In this document: piece after piece, positions 35,758 to 45,279 of the stretch
How the letters are laid out: every line of letters begins with the position of its first letter
How positions within the stretch are numbered: position 1 is the first letter of the stretch
From: an uncultured Porphyromonadaceae bacterium
Lineage (GTDB): Bacteria > Bacteroidota > Bacteroidia > Bacteroidales > Muribaculaceae
Assembly (NCBI GenBank): GCA_945916235.1
Contig: CAMEGQ010000003.1
Span: forward strand, 1 to 64,000
Length of the DNA stretch: 64,000 bases
Reading direction: 5' to 3'
The notes under the pieces: model-generated
Told to the model about the DNA's origin: nothing
The model's database searches: none
What the model saw: only the letters and a program-made list of their open reading frames with translations
Translations under genes and position numbers: made by a program

Positions 35758-38211
35758 ATGAAGATATTTGCGACGATGCTGGCGGCAGCGCTGCCGCTGA
35801 TGGCCATGGGCAATCGCCCTGACAGCCTGATGCTGTTTTCCTATGCCAATCCCAACGGCGAAGGCGGCCTGAAACTGGCCTGGAGCGCCGACGGAGAGCA
35901 CTGGACAAAACTGAATTCCGGAAATTCCGTGGTCAACTCCGACTTCGGTCCGTGGGGCTCGATGAAGAAGATGTATGAGCCGAAGCTGACACAGGCCGCC
36001 GACGGCATGTGGGTGGCCACATGGAAACTCAAGCCGGACAACGACGCCACGGCCATGGCTCTCTCGGAAGACCTTATCCATTGGGGCGCACAGACTTACG
36101 CCCAAGGCGAGCAGAAATATGAGCCCAAGCCGGGCCATGCTTCGGCCGTAAGCACTCTGACTCCGGCTAAGGCCAAGGTGGGAAGCAAGGAGTATGTCGG
36201 ATGGGTGAATATGGTGCCCGCATCGACAGTGGAAACTCTGGAGGCATGGGGTGATGCCCGCGCCCGACATAACGAACTCTACGACCAGACGATGAGCGAG
36301 GATTCGCGCCGGTTTGCCGACCTGACGCCCCTGAAAGGGAAACTGACCGTATATCCCGAGCAGCGCAAACGCATAAGCGACAAGCTGATGGGTATCTTCT
36401 TCGAGGATATCAACTATTCCGCCGACGGCGGCCTGTATGCCGAACTGGTGCGCAACCGCGACTTCGAATTCACACCGCGCGACCACCGCGGCTGGGGTCC
36501 GGCCACAGCCTGGAGCCTGCGCAACGCCGATGGCGACTCCGTCACGCTGACCATCGCCACTGAAAACCCCATCCACGCCAACAATCCGCATTACGTCACC
36601 CTACAAGGCGGCGACTGCCTCACGAACGAAGGCTTCGACGGGATTCCGGTGAAGAAAGGGGAGAAATATTTCGTGAGTCTTTTCGGCAGAGCCGTAAAGG
36701 GCGGTGCCAATCGTGCTATAGTGCAATTGATTGACCCACAGGGTAATATTATCGGCAAAGCCGACCTGAAATTTGGAAAGAAAGGGTGGAAAAAAGCCGA
36801 GACCACACTGACGGCCTCGCAAAGCTGCAAGGATGCCACCCTGCGGGTGAGCGTACCCGAAGGGGCGACAGCCGACCTCGATATGATTTCGCTGATGCCC
36901 GAGAAAACATTCAAAGGGCGCCGCAACGGCCTGCGTGAAGATCTGGCACAGACTTTGGCCGACCTTAATCCGAAGTTTGTACGCTTCCCCGGCGGATGTG
37001 TGGCCCATGGCGACGGCATCGACAATATCTACGACTGGAAGGGTTCGATCGGACCGCTCGAAGCGCGCAAGCCGCTGAGCAATCTCTGGGGATACCATCA
37101 GACCCGCGGACTGGGTTATCACGAATATTTCCTCTTTTGTGAGGACATCGGCGCCCAGCCGCTCCCGGTGGTTGCTGCCGGAGTACCCTGCCAGAATTCG
37201 GGAAAGAGCTGGCACGGAGCGCATGATCTGGTCACCTCATGCGGTCAGCAGGGCGGTATCCCGATGGATTCGCTCGACAGCTATATCCAGGATGTGCTCG
37301 ACCTTATCGAGTATGCCAACGGCGACGCCAAGACCACCCGCTGGGGCCGCGAACGCGCCAAAGCCGGACACCCTGCTCCCTTCAATCTAAAGATGATAGG
37401 GATAGGAAATGAGGATATGATCACCGAGGTATTTGCCGAGCGCTTTAAAGCGATCAACAAGGCTGTGACAGCGAAATATCCTGATATCAAGGTGGTTGGC
37501 ACAGTCGGCCCGTTCTATGAAGGCACCGACTACGATCTGGGCTGGCAGCTGGCCACCGAAGAAGGCCTTCCGCTTGTCGACGAGCACTACTATGTGAAGC
37601 CCGGCTGGCTTATCCACAATCAGCATTACTACGACTACTACGACCGTAAAAAGCCTCACGTATATCTGGGCGAATGGGCCGCCCACCTCGACGGACGTCC
37701 GTCGAACATCGAGACAGCTCTGGCCGAAGCCCTCTGGCTGACAGCCGTAGAGCGCAACGCCGATGTGGTGGAGATAGCCTCATATGCCCCGCTGCTGGCC
37801 AAAGAGAAGCATACGCAGTGGCGTCCCGACCTGATTTACTTCAACAATTCCGAAGTGAAACCGACTGTCGACTACTACATTCAGCAGCTGTACGGCGAAA
37901 ATCCCGGAGCCGAGTATGTCAGCTCGGAGCTGAAACTCGACGGAGGTCAGCGCGCCGACGTGACGCGCCGCGTGGCCGTTTCTGTGACGCTTTCGCCCGA
38001 AGGGAAGGAGATAGTCAAGATAGCCAACCTGCTTCCGGTGGAAGTGACCCTCGAACTGGAGGGGGTAGATGGCGGCAAAGAGTTCACGCGTACCGAAATC
38101 AGCGGCAAACCCGCCGATACAGATTCCAAACCCGTCGAGAAGCACGCCTGGACCTCAGGCCAGCAAATCACCCTCCCCGCCTATTCCTTTACCCTCCTCA
38201 GAGAAAATTAA
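35758..38211 (+). CDS. Secreted GH51-type alpha-L-arabinofuranosidase with N-terminal extra domain
   Basis: The 817-residue protein starts with a signal peptide (MKIFATMLAAALPLMAMG) and contains a region of about 175 residues resembling blades of a GH43-like beta-propeller (LKLAWSADGEHWTKL, LTQAADGMWVATWKL, ALSEDLIHWG). It continues into a GH51-like catalytic part from about residue 205: IFFEDINYSADGGLYAEL starts the domain, a carbohydrate-binding-like insert lies near 270-390, and GIGNEDM (acid/base Glu) and YLGEWAAH (nucleophile Glu) mark the active site. Such enzymes release arabinose from arabinan or arabinoxylan. The ATG at 35758 is used because it starts the signal peptide. Its stop overlaps that of the convergent EamA gene by 4 bp. 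Confidence 0.88.
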   Translation: MKIFATMLAAALPLMAMGNRPDSLMLFSYANPNGEGGLKLAWSADGEHWTKLNSGNSVVNSDFGPWGSMKKMYEPKLTQAADGMWVATWKLKPDNDATAMALSEDLIHWGAQTYAQGEQKYEPKPGHASAVSTLTPAKAKVGSKEYVGWVNMVPASTVETLEAWGDARARHNELYDQTMSEDSRRFADLTPLKGKLTVYPEQRKRISDKLMGIFFEDINYSADGGLYAELVRNRDFEFTPRDHRGWGPATAWSLRNADGDSVTLTIATENPIHANNPHYVTLQGGDCLTNEGFDGIPVKKGEKYFVSLFGRAVKGGANRAIVQLIDPQGNIIGKADLKFGKKGWKKAETTLTASQSCKDATLRVSVPEGATADLDMISLMPEKTFKGRRNGLREDLAQTLADLNPKFVRFPGGCVAHGDGIDNIYDWKGSIGPLEARKPLSNLWGYHQTRGLGYHEYFLFCEDIGAQPLPVVAAGVPCQNSGKSWHGAHDLVTSCGQQGGIPMDSLDSYIQDVLDLIEYANGDAKTTRWGRERAKAGHPAPFNLKMIGIGNEDMITEVFAERFKAINKAVTAKYPDIKVVGTVGPFYEGTDYDLGWQLATEEGLPLVDEHYYVKPGWLIHNQHYYDYYDRKKPHVYLGEWAAHLDGRPSNIETALAEALWLTAVERNADVVEIASYAPLLAKEKHTQWRPDLIYFNNSEVKPTVDYYIQQLYGENPGAEYVSSELKLDGGQRADVTRRVAVSVTLSPEGKEIVKIANLLPVEVTLELEGVDGGKEFTRTEISGKPADTDSKPVEKHAWTSGQQITLPAYSFTLLREN

Positions 38212-39101
38212 GAGCCGAGGATAAGGAGGAAAAGCGAGAGGAGGAGGATTGAGAGGTCGATGAGCTTTTGGCGGATGTGCTGCTCGTGAAGCACCCAGAT
38301 ACCGAAAGCGAACGACACCAGCACGCTGCCGCGGCGGATCATCGACACCACCGAAATCATGGAGTCGGGCTGCGAAAGCGAATAGAAATAGCAGATGTCG
38401 GCTCCGGTGAGGAACACCGAGATGCCTACTATCGACCAGCGCCAATGAAATGCCGTATCGGAATGGCTGCCCCCGCGGGTGGCCATTGCCGTACGTGTAA
38501 GAATCAGTACCACCCCACTCATAATGATGGCCTGATACAGCGAATACCATGCCTGAACCTCCAGCGGACGGTACATCCCCAGCAGGTATTTATCGTAGAG
38601 TGCCGATACAGCGCCTAAAACAGTGGCTCCTATCGACATCCATAGCCACCGCGAATGTTTGAACGAGAAACCCTCTTTGGAGCCTATGCGCGATATGAAG
38701 AAGAGCGAAGCGAACCCCAGCAGTATACCCGTCCACTGGAGCAGATTGAGTCTTTCGCCAAATATCAGAAGCGCTCCGACGAGCACCATTACCGGACGGG
38801 TTGCATTGATAGGCCCCTGGATGGTGAGCGGAAGATGCTTTATAGCGAAATATCCGAGTATCCACGATGAAAGCACTATCACAGCCTTGGCCACAATCTG
38901 CAGATGTCCCGTAATGGTGTTGCCAAGACCGTAGTTGCCTTCAAGTATGCCTGAGATGAGCACTGGCGAGAGAAGGAGAGTGCCGAACACAGTGTTAAGA
39001 AGAAGCACTATGGGGACATTATTCCCCTTCAGCGAAATCTTCTTCATTATATCGTAGAAGCCCAGTCCGACGGCCGAGCATATAGCGAGCAGGATCCACA
39101 T
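38208..39101 (-). CDS. EamA-family transporter
   Basis: This 297-residue protein has about ten transmembrane helices arranged as two EamA repeats (about 1-140 and 150-297). The drug/metabolite transporter pattern is visible in AICSAVGLGFYDIMKK and NATRPVMVLVGALLIFGERLNLLQWTGILLG (split across helices 3-4), and the second half has LVSFAFGIWVLHEQ. Transported compounds in this family vary and cannot be predicted. It is leftward, with a -7 box at 39143-39150, and converges with the GH51 gene. It is the gene left of the candidate replication origin. Confidence 0.9.
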   Translation of the reverse strand: MWILLAICSAVGLGFYDIMKKISLKGNNVPIVLLLNTVFGTLLLSPVLISGILEGNYGLGNTITGHLQIVAKAVIVLSSWILGYFAIKHLPLTIQGPINATRPVMVLVGALLIFGERLNLLQWTGILLGFASLFFISRIGSKEGFSFKHSRWLWMSIGATVLGAVSALYDKYLLGMYRPLEVQAWYSLYQAIIMSGVVLILTRTAMATRGGSHSDTAFHWRWSIVGISVFLTGADICYFYSLSQPDSMISVVSMIRRGSVLVSFAFGIWVLHEQHIRQKLIDLSILLLSLFLLILGS

Positions 39102-39142
39102 AAAGTTATCAGAAGTTATTAGAGCGGCTTTTAATTCGGGTG

Positions 39143-39150
39143 CAAAATTA
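39143..39150 (-). promoter_or_regulatory. -7 promoter box of the EamA gene
   Basis: On the reverse strand TAATTTTG matches TAnnTTTG, 42 nt before the ATG at 39101. A rightward TAAATTTG (39152-39159) lies next to it but has no gene for nearly 470 nt. Confidence 0.5.
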
Positions 39151-39199
39151 GTAAATTTGTATTATATGGGGCCTCGGAGCCTGATACAAAATTTCATCC

Positions 39200-39625
39200 G
39201 GCCCGCATCCATAAAATTTTCCACTTTACTGTGGAAAAAGGTGTGGAAAAGTAGGGTGGAAAAAAGTAATATAAAAGTTGGCTTTGATAGATGGAGAAAG
39301 GGTATATAAAAGAAAATGAACGCCGCAAAATATTGCATACGGAGTTTATGAGCGGGTTATCTCAGGGATTTTCCACAGAAAAAGGTATGGAATGTGGGAG
39401 AAAGTTGCTAACTTTGCACATTATCAACATGATGTTGATAAACATAGGTAATGGCTGATTATCAAAGCTTGGGGAGTTGATAAAGTATGGAATACTGCTT
39501 GATAAACTTCAATAACCCTAAAATGCAAGAAAAGCGCTTAGAAGTTTTCCAAGGTTTCAACAGCTATTATTCATATTAGGGGGAAGAGATTTTTTAAAGA
39601 TAAATTTTTCAATTCATAGAATTAT
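39200..39625. other. Candidate chromosomal replication origin (oriC)
   Basis: This AT-rich, gene-free stretch holds a dense set of DnaA-box-like 9-mers. TTTTCCACA occurs at 39369-39377 and, inverted, at 39230-39238 and 39242-39250; TTTTCCACT is at 39217-39225 and TTTTCCACC (inverted) at 39255-39263. TTATCAACA is at 39421-39429 and inverted at 39433-39441, forming a near-perfect palindrome. TTATCAAAG (39459), TTATCAACT (39475, inverted) and TTATCAAGC (39497, inverted) follow. Most differ from TTATCCACA by one or two bases. A very AT-rich stretch (39584-39631) could serve as the unwinding element. A parS site lies 28 kb left. Rightward genes are C-rich on the plus strand to the left and tend to G-rich to the right in the lines I counted. 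No dnaA gene is nearby. Confidence 0.6.
39409..39416 (+). promoter_or_regulatory. Possible -7 box for nadA inside the origin region
   Basis: TAACTTTG matches TAnnTTTG. It would give nadA a leader of about 210 nt running through the DnaA-box cluster. No -33 element is clear. Confidence 0.35.
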
Positions 39626-39631
39626 AAATAA

Positions 39632-40624
39632 ATGAATGTTGAAAAAGGTTTCGTAGACGCTCCGATAGAGGAGGGGATTGACCTCAAACAGGCGATTCTT
39701 CAGTTGAAGAAGGAAAAGAATGCAGCCATTCTGGCCCACTACTATCAGAAGAAGGAGATACAGGAAGTGGCCGACTTCATCGGCGACTCGCTGGCCTTGG
39801 CCCGTATCGCCCAGCGTCTGGATAATCCGATCATAGTGATGTGCGGAGTCCACTTCATGGGAGAGACGGCCAAGATACTCTGTCCTGACAAGAAGGTGCT
39901 CCTTCCCGATGTGAACGCCGGATGTTCGCTGGCCGATTCGTGTAAGGCTGAAGATCTGAAAAAGGTGAAGGAGGAAAATCCCGGGCTGACGGTGGTAAGC
40001 TATGTCAACACCACAGCCGATGTGAAGGCTCTGACTGATGTGGTGGTCACATCTTCCAACGCCCTGCAGATTGTGGATGCTCTGCCCAAGGATGCAAGAA
40101 TCCTGTTTGGCCCCGACCGCAATCTCGGAAGCTACGTCAGTGCCCGCACCGGCAGGGAGATGAAGATATGGGATGGTGCATGCCATGTGCATGAGCAATT
40201 TTCCACCGAGGGGATTGTGGCTCTCAAGAAAGAGCATCCCGGGGCGAAGGTGCTGGTGCATCCCGAATGTAAGAAGTCGATAGTGATACTTGCCGACAAG
40301 GTAGGGTCAACGGCAGCCCTGCTGAAATATGCTCAGCAGAGTGATGCCGCCGAATTCATAGTGGCCACAGAGCCGGGAATCATCGTCGAGATGCAGAAGA
40401 GCTGCCCCGGCAAGACTTTCATCCCGGCTCCGCCCGAGACGAGCGAAGGCACCGTGGGCTGCGGATGCAACGACTGCGCCTATATGAAGCTCAACACCCT
40501 CGAAAAGCTTTACAACACTCTCAAATATGAGCTTCCGGAGGTGAAGGTTGATGAAGAAGTGGCAGCCAAGGCTATAAAACCTATCGAGAAGATGCTCGAA
40601 ATGAGCGAACAACTCGGCATTTAA
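39632..40624 (+). CDS. nadA: Quinolinate synthase
   Basis: NadA condenses iminoaspartate with dihydroxyacetone phosphate to quinolinate in de novo NAD synthesis. The 330-residue protein has the N-terminal [20 protein letters not shown], the [4Fe-4S] ligands in [14 protein letters not shown], in the ECK of HPECKK and in [11 protein letters not shown], and the [15 protein letters not shown] segment. All three cluster cysteines are visible and length is usual. nadB and nadC are not adjacent. It is the first gene right of the candidate origin, 58 nt before leuS. Confidence 0.96.
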   Translation: MNVEKGFVDAPIEEGIDLKQAILQLKKEKNAAILAHYYQKKEIQEVADFIGDSLALARIAQRLDNPIIVMCGVHFMGETAKILCPDKKVLLPDVNAGCSLADSCKAEDLKKVKEENPGLTVVSYVNTTADVKALTDVVVTSSNALQIVDALPKDARILFGPDRNLGSYVSARTGREMKIWDGACHVHEQFSTEGIVALKKEHPGAKVLVHPECKKSIVILADKVGSTAALLKYAQQSDAAEFIVATEPGIIVEMQKSCPGKTFIPAPPETSEGTVGCGCNDCAYMKLNTLEKLYNTLKYELPEVKVDEEVAAKAIKPIEKMLEMSEQLGI

Positions 40625-40688
40625 GCCTTCTAACTCTGTAGAGGCTCTGCTAATAATAAACCAAGGGGAAAATAAGAAAAATTTGATT

Positions 40689-43460
40689 ATGGAATACAAG
40701 CATAAAGAGATTGAGAAGCGCTGGCAGCAGCGATGGAAAGAAGATAAGACATACAAGGCTGAAATCGACGGGAAGAAGCCGAAGTATTATGTACTGGATA
40801 TGTTCCCCTATCCGTCGGGAGCCGGTCTTCATGTAGGACACCCGCTGGGATATATAGCATCCGATATTCTTGCCCGCTACAAGCGTCTGAAAGGTTTCAA
40901 TGTGCTTCATCCGATGGGTTACGACGCCTACGGTCTGCCGGCAGAGCAGTATGCCATCCAGACAGGCCAGCATCCCGAAGTTACTACAAAGAAAAATATC
41001 GCCCGCTATCGCGAGCAGCTTGACAACATAGGCTTCTGCTTCGATTGGGACCGCGAAGTGCGTACCTGCGATCCCGGCTACTATAAATGGACCCAGTGGG
41101 CTTTCATCCAGATGTTCTCCCACTATTACGACACCAGGGAGCAGAAAGCCAAACCTATCGCCGACCTGATCGCCCACTTCGAAGCTAAAGGCACCGAAGG
41201 GGTTCATGCCGCAGCTTCCAAAGAGCTGAAGTTTAAGGCTGAGCAATGGAAGGCTATGGATGAAAAGCAGAAGTCGGACACCCTGATGAACTACCGCATT
41301 GCCTATCTCGGCAATACGATGGTAAACTGGTGTCCGAAACTCGGCACTGTGCTTGCCAACGACGAAGTGAGCGAAGGTGTGAGCGTGCGCGGCGGTTACC
41401 CAGTGGAGCAGAAACTGATGTATCAGTGGTGTCTGCGCGTCAGCGCCTATGCCGAAAGACTGCTTGCCGGACTGGAGAAACTTCAGTGGAGCGACTCCAT
41501 CAAGGAGACACAGCGCAACTGGATAGGAAAGTCGGAAGGCGCCGAGATGCAGTTCAAGGTGAAGGACAGCGATGTGGAGATGACTATCTTCACCACCCGT
41601 GCCGACACCGTGTTCGGCGTCACCTTCATGGTTCTGGCTCCCGAGAGCAAATATGTGGACATGGTGACCACTCCGGAAAAGAAAGCTGAAGTGGAGGCTT
41701 ACCGTCAGGAAATCAAGCATAAGACAGAGCGCGAGCGCATGATTGATAAGAAAGTGAGCGGCGTATGGACGGGTGCTTATGCCATCAATCCGCTGTCGGG
41801 CAAGGAGATACCCATTTGGGTGAGCGACTATGTGCTTGCCGGCTACGGCACAGGCGCCATCATGGCCGTTCCGGCTCATGACAGCCGCGACTATGCTTTC
41901 GCCAAACATTTTGATCTCCCGATTATCCCGCTCATCGAGGGTGCCGACGTCAGCGAGCAGAGCTACGATGCCAAGGAGGGTAAAGTGATAAATTCATGCG
42001 GAGGCGAGCTTGATCTTAACGGTCTCGACGTAAAGGAAGCTATCGCCAAAACCAAGCGATTTATCGAAGAAAAGGGGATAGGCAAAGTAAAGACCAACTA
42101 TCGTCTGCGCGATGCCATCTTCAGCCGTCAGCGTTACTGGGGCGAGCCTTTCCCCGTATATTACAAGGATGGAATACCCCACATGCTCAGCGAAGACTGC
42201 CTGCCGCTGCAGTTGCCCGAAATAGACAAATATCTCCCCACCGAGACGGGCGAACCGCCGCTGGGCCGAGCCAAAGGATGGGAAACTCCCGAAGGGTATA
42301 AGCTCGAACTGAACACAATGCCGGGCTTTGCAGGCTCGTCGGCCTACTATCTGCGCTATATGGATCCCCATAACGATCAGGCGCTGGTAGGGAAAGAAGC
42401 CAACGACTACTGGCGTTCGGTTGACCTCTATGTCGGCGGAACGGAGCATGCCACAGGCCATCTGATTTATTCGCGCTTCTGGAATAAATTTCTTTACGAC
42501 CTGGGCAAGGTGTGCGAGGACGAACCCTTCAAGAAACTTATCAACCAGGGCATGATTCAGGGACGAAGCAATTTCGTCTACCGCATCAAGGATACGAACA
42601 CCTTCGTGTCGCTCGGACTCAAGGATAAATACGATGTAACGCCCATCCATGTGGATGTGAACATCGTCAGCAACGATATCCTCGACGTTGAAGCCTTCAA
42701 GGCATGGCGTCCGGAGTATGCCACCGCCGAATTTATCCTCGAAGATGGCAAATATGTTTGCGGCTGGGCTGTGGAAAAGATGTCGAAATCGATGTTCAAT
42801 GTAGTGAACCCCGACGACATAGTGGAGAAATACGGCGCGGATACGCTGCGACTCTATGAGATGTTCCTCGGTCCGGTGGAGCAGAGCAAGCCGTGGGATA
42901 CCAACGGTATCGACGGTGTGAACCGCTTCATCAAGAAACTCTGGAACCTCTTCTATAAGGGCGACCAGTGGCTCGTGACGGATGAAAAGTCGAGCGCCGA
43001 ATCTCTCAAATCTATTCATAAACTCATCAAGAAGGTGACGGCCGACATCGAGGCGTTCTCATACAATACCTCGGTGAGCGCATTCATGATCTGCGTGAAC
43101 GAACTTACCCAGCAGAAATGCCATTCACGCGAGGTGCTGGAGATGCTGGTAGTGCTCCTTGCTCCGTTTGCGCCCCATGTATGCGAGGAACTCTGGCATG
43201 CTCTCGGCCATGAAAGCTCGGTTTGCGACGCCCAGTGGCCCGACTGGAACGAGGAATATCTGGTTGAAAAGAATGTGACCTATCCGGTAAGTTTCAACGG
43301 CAAACCGCGCTTCAATCTTACCGTTGCAGTCGATACGCCTGCCGCCGACATTGAGAAAGCCGCTCTGAGCGATCCGGCAGCTGCCAAATGGCTCGAAGGA
43401 AAGACCGTGAAGAAAGTAATCGTAGTGCCCGGCAAGATAGTCAATATCGTAATCGGGTAA
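40689..43460 (+). CDS. leuS: Leucyl-tRNA synthetase
   Basis: The 923-residue enzyme charges tRNA-Leu. The class I signature HVGH is in [16 protein letters not shown] (about residue 42), the CP1 editing domain spans about 230-430 with the threonine-rich TTRADTVFG, and KMSKS appears in [11 protein letters not shown]. The anticodon-binding helical domain and C-terminal extension follow. Several insertions (for example near 145-195) are typical of the Bacteroidota form. The ATG at 40689 is used; an upstream in-frame TTG at 40683 is less likely. It follows nadA on the same strand. Confidence 0.97.
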   Translation: MEYKHKEIEKRWQQRWKEDKTYKAEIDGKKPKYYVLDMFPYPSGAGLHVGHPLGYIASDILARYKRLKGFNVLHPMGYDAYGLPAEQYAIQTGQHPEVTTKKNIARYREQLDNIGFCFDWDREVRTCDPGYYKWTQWAFIQMFSHYYDTREQKAKPIADLIAHFEAKGTEGVHAAASKELKFKAEQWKAMDEKQKSDTLMNYRIAYLGNTMVNWCPKLGTVLANDEVSEGVSVRGGYPVEQKLMYQWCLRVSAYAERLLAGLEKLQWSDSIKETQRNWIGKSEGAEMQFKVKDSDVEMTIFTTRADTVFGVTFMVLAPESKYVDMVTTPEKKAEVEAYRQEIKHKTERERMIDKKVSGVWTGAYAINPLSGKEIPIWVSDYVLAGYGTGAIMAVPAHDSRDYAFAKHFDLPIIPLIEGADVSEQSYDAKEGKVINSCGGELDLNGLDVKEAIAKTKRFIEEKGIGKVKTNYRLRDAIFSRQRYWGEPFPVYYKDGIPHMLSEDCLPLQLPEIDKYLPTETGEPPLGRAKGWETPEGYKLELNTMPGFAGSSAYYLRYMDPHNDQALVGKEANDYWRSVDLYVGGTEHATGHLIYSRFWNKFLYDLGKVCEDEPFKKLINQGMIQGRSNFVYRIKDTNTFVSLGLKDKYDVTPIHVDVNIVSNDILDVEAFKAWRPEYATAEFILEDGKYVCGWAVEKMSKSMFNVVNPDDIVEKYGADTLRLYEMFLGPVEQSKPWDTNGIDGVNRFIKKLWNLFYKGDQWLVTDEKSSAESLKSIHKLIKKVTADIEAFSYNTSVSAFMICVNELTQQKCHSREVLEMLVVLLAPFAPHVCEELWHALGHESSVCDAQWPDWNEEYLVEKNVTYPVSFNGKPRFNLTVAVDTPAADIEKAALSDPAAAKWLEGKTVKKVIVVPGKIVNIVIG

Positions 43461-43529
43461 AATTTGGAGCTAAAGCTCTGAACCATATATAAATATATTA
43501 TGGATTGGGAGCTTTTAGAGTGAAAATTG

Positions 43530-45131
43530 ATGGAAGGAAGGAGAAAAGAAAGTAGTAATCTCTGTCCGGGAGCCCGATGGTGGGGTCTCGGATGGGGATT
43601 TTGCTTGTTTGTAGCCCTGTATACGCTGCTAATGGGGGCGTTTCAATGGTGGGTGATGACCGGGAGAGACGATGTGAAGTTTATGCTGTGGATGGGGGAG
43701 TTTATGGGGAGAGATGCTACCGACGGAATCAGCAACATAGGCCTCGGCTTCAGTTTTGAGGGGCTGCGGGCCTATATTCAGGAATTGCGCATGCTGGAAA
43801 ACGGGCGCATCACCTCGTGGGTGGCTCCGCTGTTTACGGCCTACTGTCCCGAGTGGGTTAGGGCGGCTATCTACGGATTGTCGGCGGGGGTGATGATGCT
43901 CATGGCCGGCAAACTAAGTATCAGCTACGGATCGGGTGTTTCAGAAGAAACGCCGGAAATTTCAGAAGAAAGAAGATGGATAATACCGGCGTGCGTAGCG
44001 CTTGGGGTGGTCACGCTCTTGCCATGGAGAGACGGAATGGCATATTTTGCCTTCGGCCTGAATTATGTGACGGAATCTGTGCTGATGCTTGCAGCTATTT
44101 GGCTGATCTGCCGGATAAAGATGGAGGCTAAGTGGTGGATGTGGCCGGCGCTGATGATTTTGGTATGGCTGACAGCGCGGATACATGAGGGTTTCGGCCT
44201 GCCGCTGTTGGCCGGAATGGTGACAGCTTTGAAATTCAAAGATTTAAGGACAAAGCCGCTCTATTGGCTGACTTTAGCTGTGCTTTTGGCGGCCAACTGC
44301 CTGACGGCTATAAATCCGGCTGTAAGCCGGAGGCTGGCGCAGGTGGCTGGAGAGGTTGTATTCAGCCAGACGTCACTGATAAAGTTTGCCGTCAAGGGGA
44401 TACTGGTGGAAGGGATTGTGGCCGCATGGATTGTGATGCTCTGCAGCCAAAAGTGGAGGAGGAAGTTGAGGAGACTCGTGGATGACCCTGTGGCCTTGAT
44501 CTGCGCGGTGACGATGCTGGGCAGCTATGCCATATCGCTGAAGATGCTTGGCGGCCATAGGTCGCTATGGTGCGCCAATCTTATGGCTATTATATTGATG
44601 GCCAAGATGATAGACTTTCCTGTTTGGAAATGGTGGAAGATAGTGGCAGGGATGGTATATGCTGTGTTGCTGATATTTTTGGTCAGCGTGGTGTGCCGCC
44701 AGCGGATGCTATGGCAGCAGGATAAGGAGATTATGGAGCTGCATAAGGTAAGCTCCACGGGGACAGTATATTACGACATTATTGAATTTCCGCGCCTGTC
44801 AGACTGGGGGTATACTACCGCTGACCGATGGAGGAAAAAAGACTGCCATGAAGGCTACAATTGCTATTCTTCGTTATCGGCAGGAATCTTTACAGTGGTG
44901 CCGACGGCGCTTGAGGGCTTCGAGGGTTCCCGGTGGGAAAAGTGCATAATCGAAACCTCAGAAGGTGAGATAGAAGCGATGGATGTTAAAGGGGTATTAC
45001 TGGCCGAAAGGTCTGAGTTGCAGCGGTTTAATCCCGAAGAAGAGAAAAGCATGATAAATATGGGAAGCTATCAGGCGATGCCGTTCATAGCCGGCGACGG
45101 ACAGCTTTACTACTATCTGGTAAGATTTTAG
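43530..45131 (+). CDS. Polytopic membrane protein of unknown function (DUF6056-like)
   Basis: The 533-residue protein has about ten or eleven hydrophobic helices in its first 390 residues and a soluble C-terminal part of about 140 residues. The layout, with ARIHEGFGLPLL after the middle helices and an acidic motif near the first loop (GRDDVKFMLWMG), resembles DUF6056 and the GtrC/GT-C-like membrane glycosyltransferases. I cannot confirm the family. It is Trp- and Met-rich, and its codons are G-rich and less C-biased than those of the neighbouring genes. The ATG at 43530 is used; an upstream TTG is possible. It lies between leuS and porU without evident linkage. Confidence 0.65.
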   Translation: MEGRRKESSNLCPGARWWGLGWGFCLFVALYTLLMGAFQWWVMTGRDDVKFMLWMGEFMGRDATDGISNIGLGFSFEGLRAYIQELRMLENGRITSWVAPLFTAYCPEWVRAAIYGLSAGVMMLMAGKLSISYGSGVSEETPEISEERRWIIPACVALGVVTLLPWRDGMAYFAFGLNYVTESVLMLAAIWLICRIKMEAKWWMWPALMILVWLTARIHEGFGLPLLAGMVTALKFKDLRTKPLYWLTLAVLLAANCLTAINPAVSRRLAQVAGEVVFSQTSLIKFAVKGILVEGIVAAWIVMLCSQKWRRKLRRLVDDPVALICAVTMLGSYAISLKMLGGHRSLWCANLMAIILMAKMIDFPVWKWWKIVAGMVYAVLLIFLVSVVCRQRMLWQQDKEIMELHKVSSTGTVYYDIIEFPRLSDWGYTTADRWRKKDCHEGYNCYSSLSAGIFTVVPTALEGFEGSRWEKCIIETSEGEIEAMDVKGVLLAERSELQRFNPEEEKSMINMGSYQAMPFIAGDGQLYYYLVRF

Positions 45132-45279
45132 AGCCGGTTTGCCAATAGATGATAACGGCTCTTAACCGGTGACGCAGATTTCTACCTGTCGTGAGCAGTT
45201 GGCAGATCGGCGGCGACGCGCAGGCGGGGAGGGCAATAAATGGGGTGATATGACGTTAATTAATAGGAAAAATATACCT

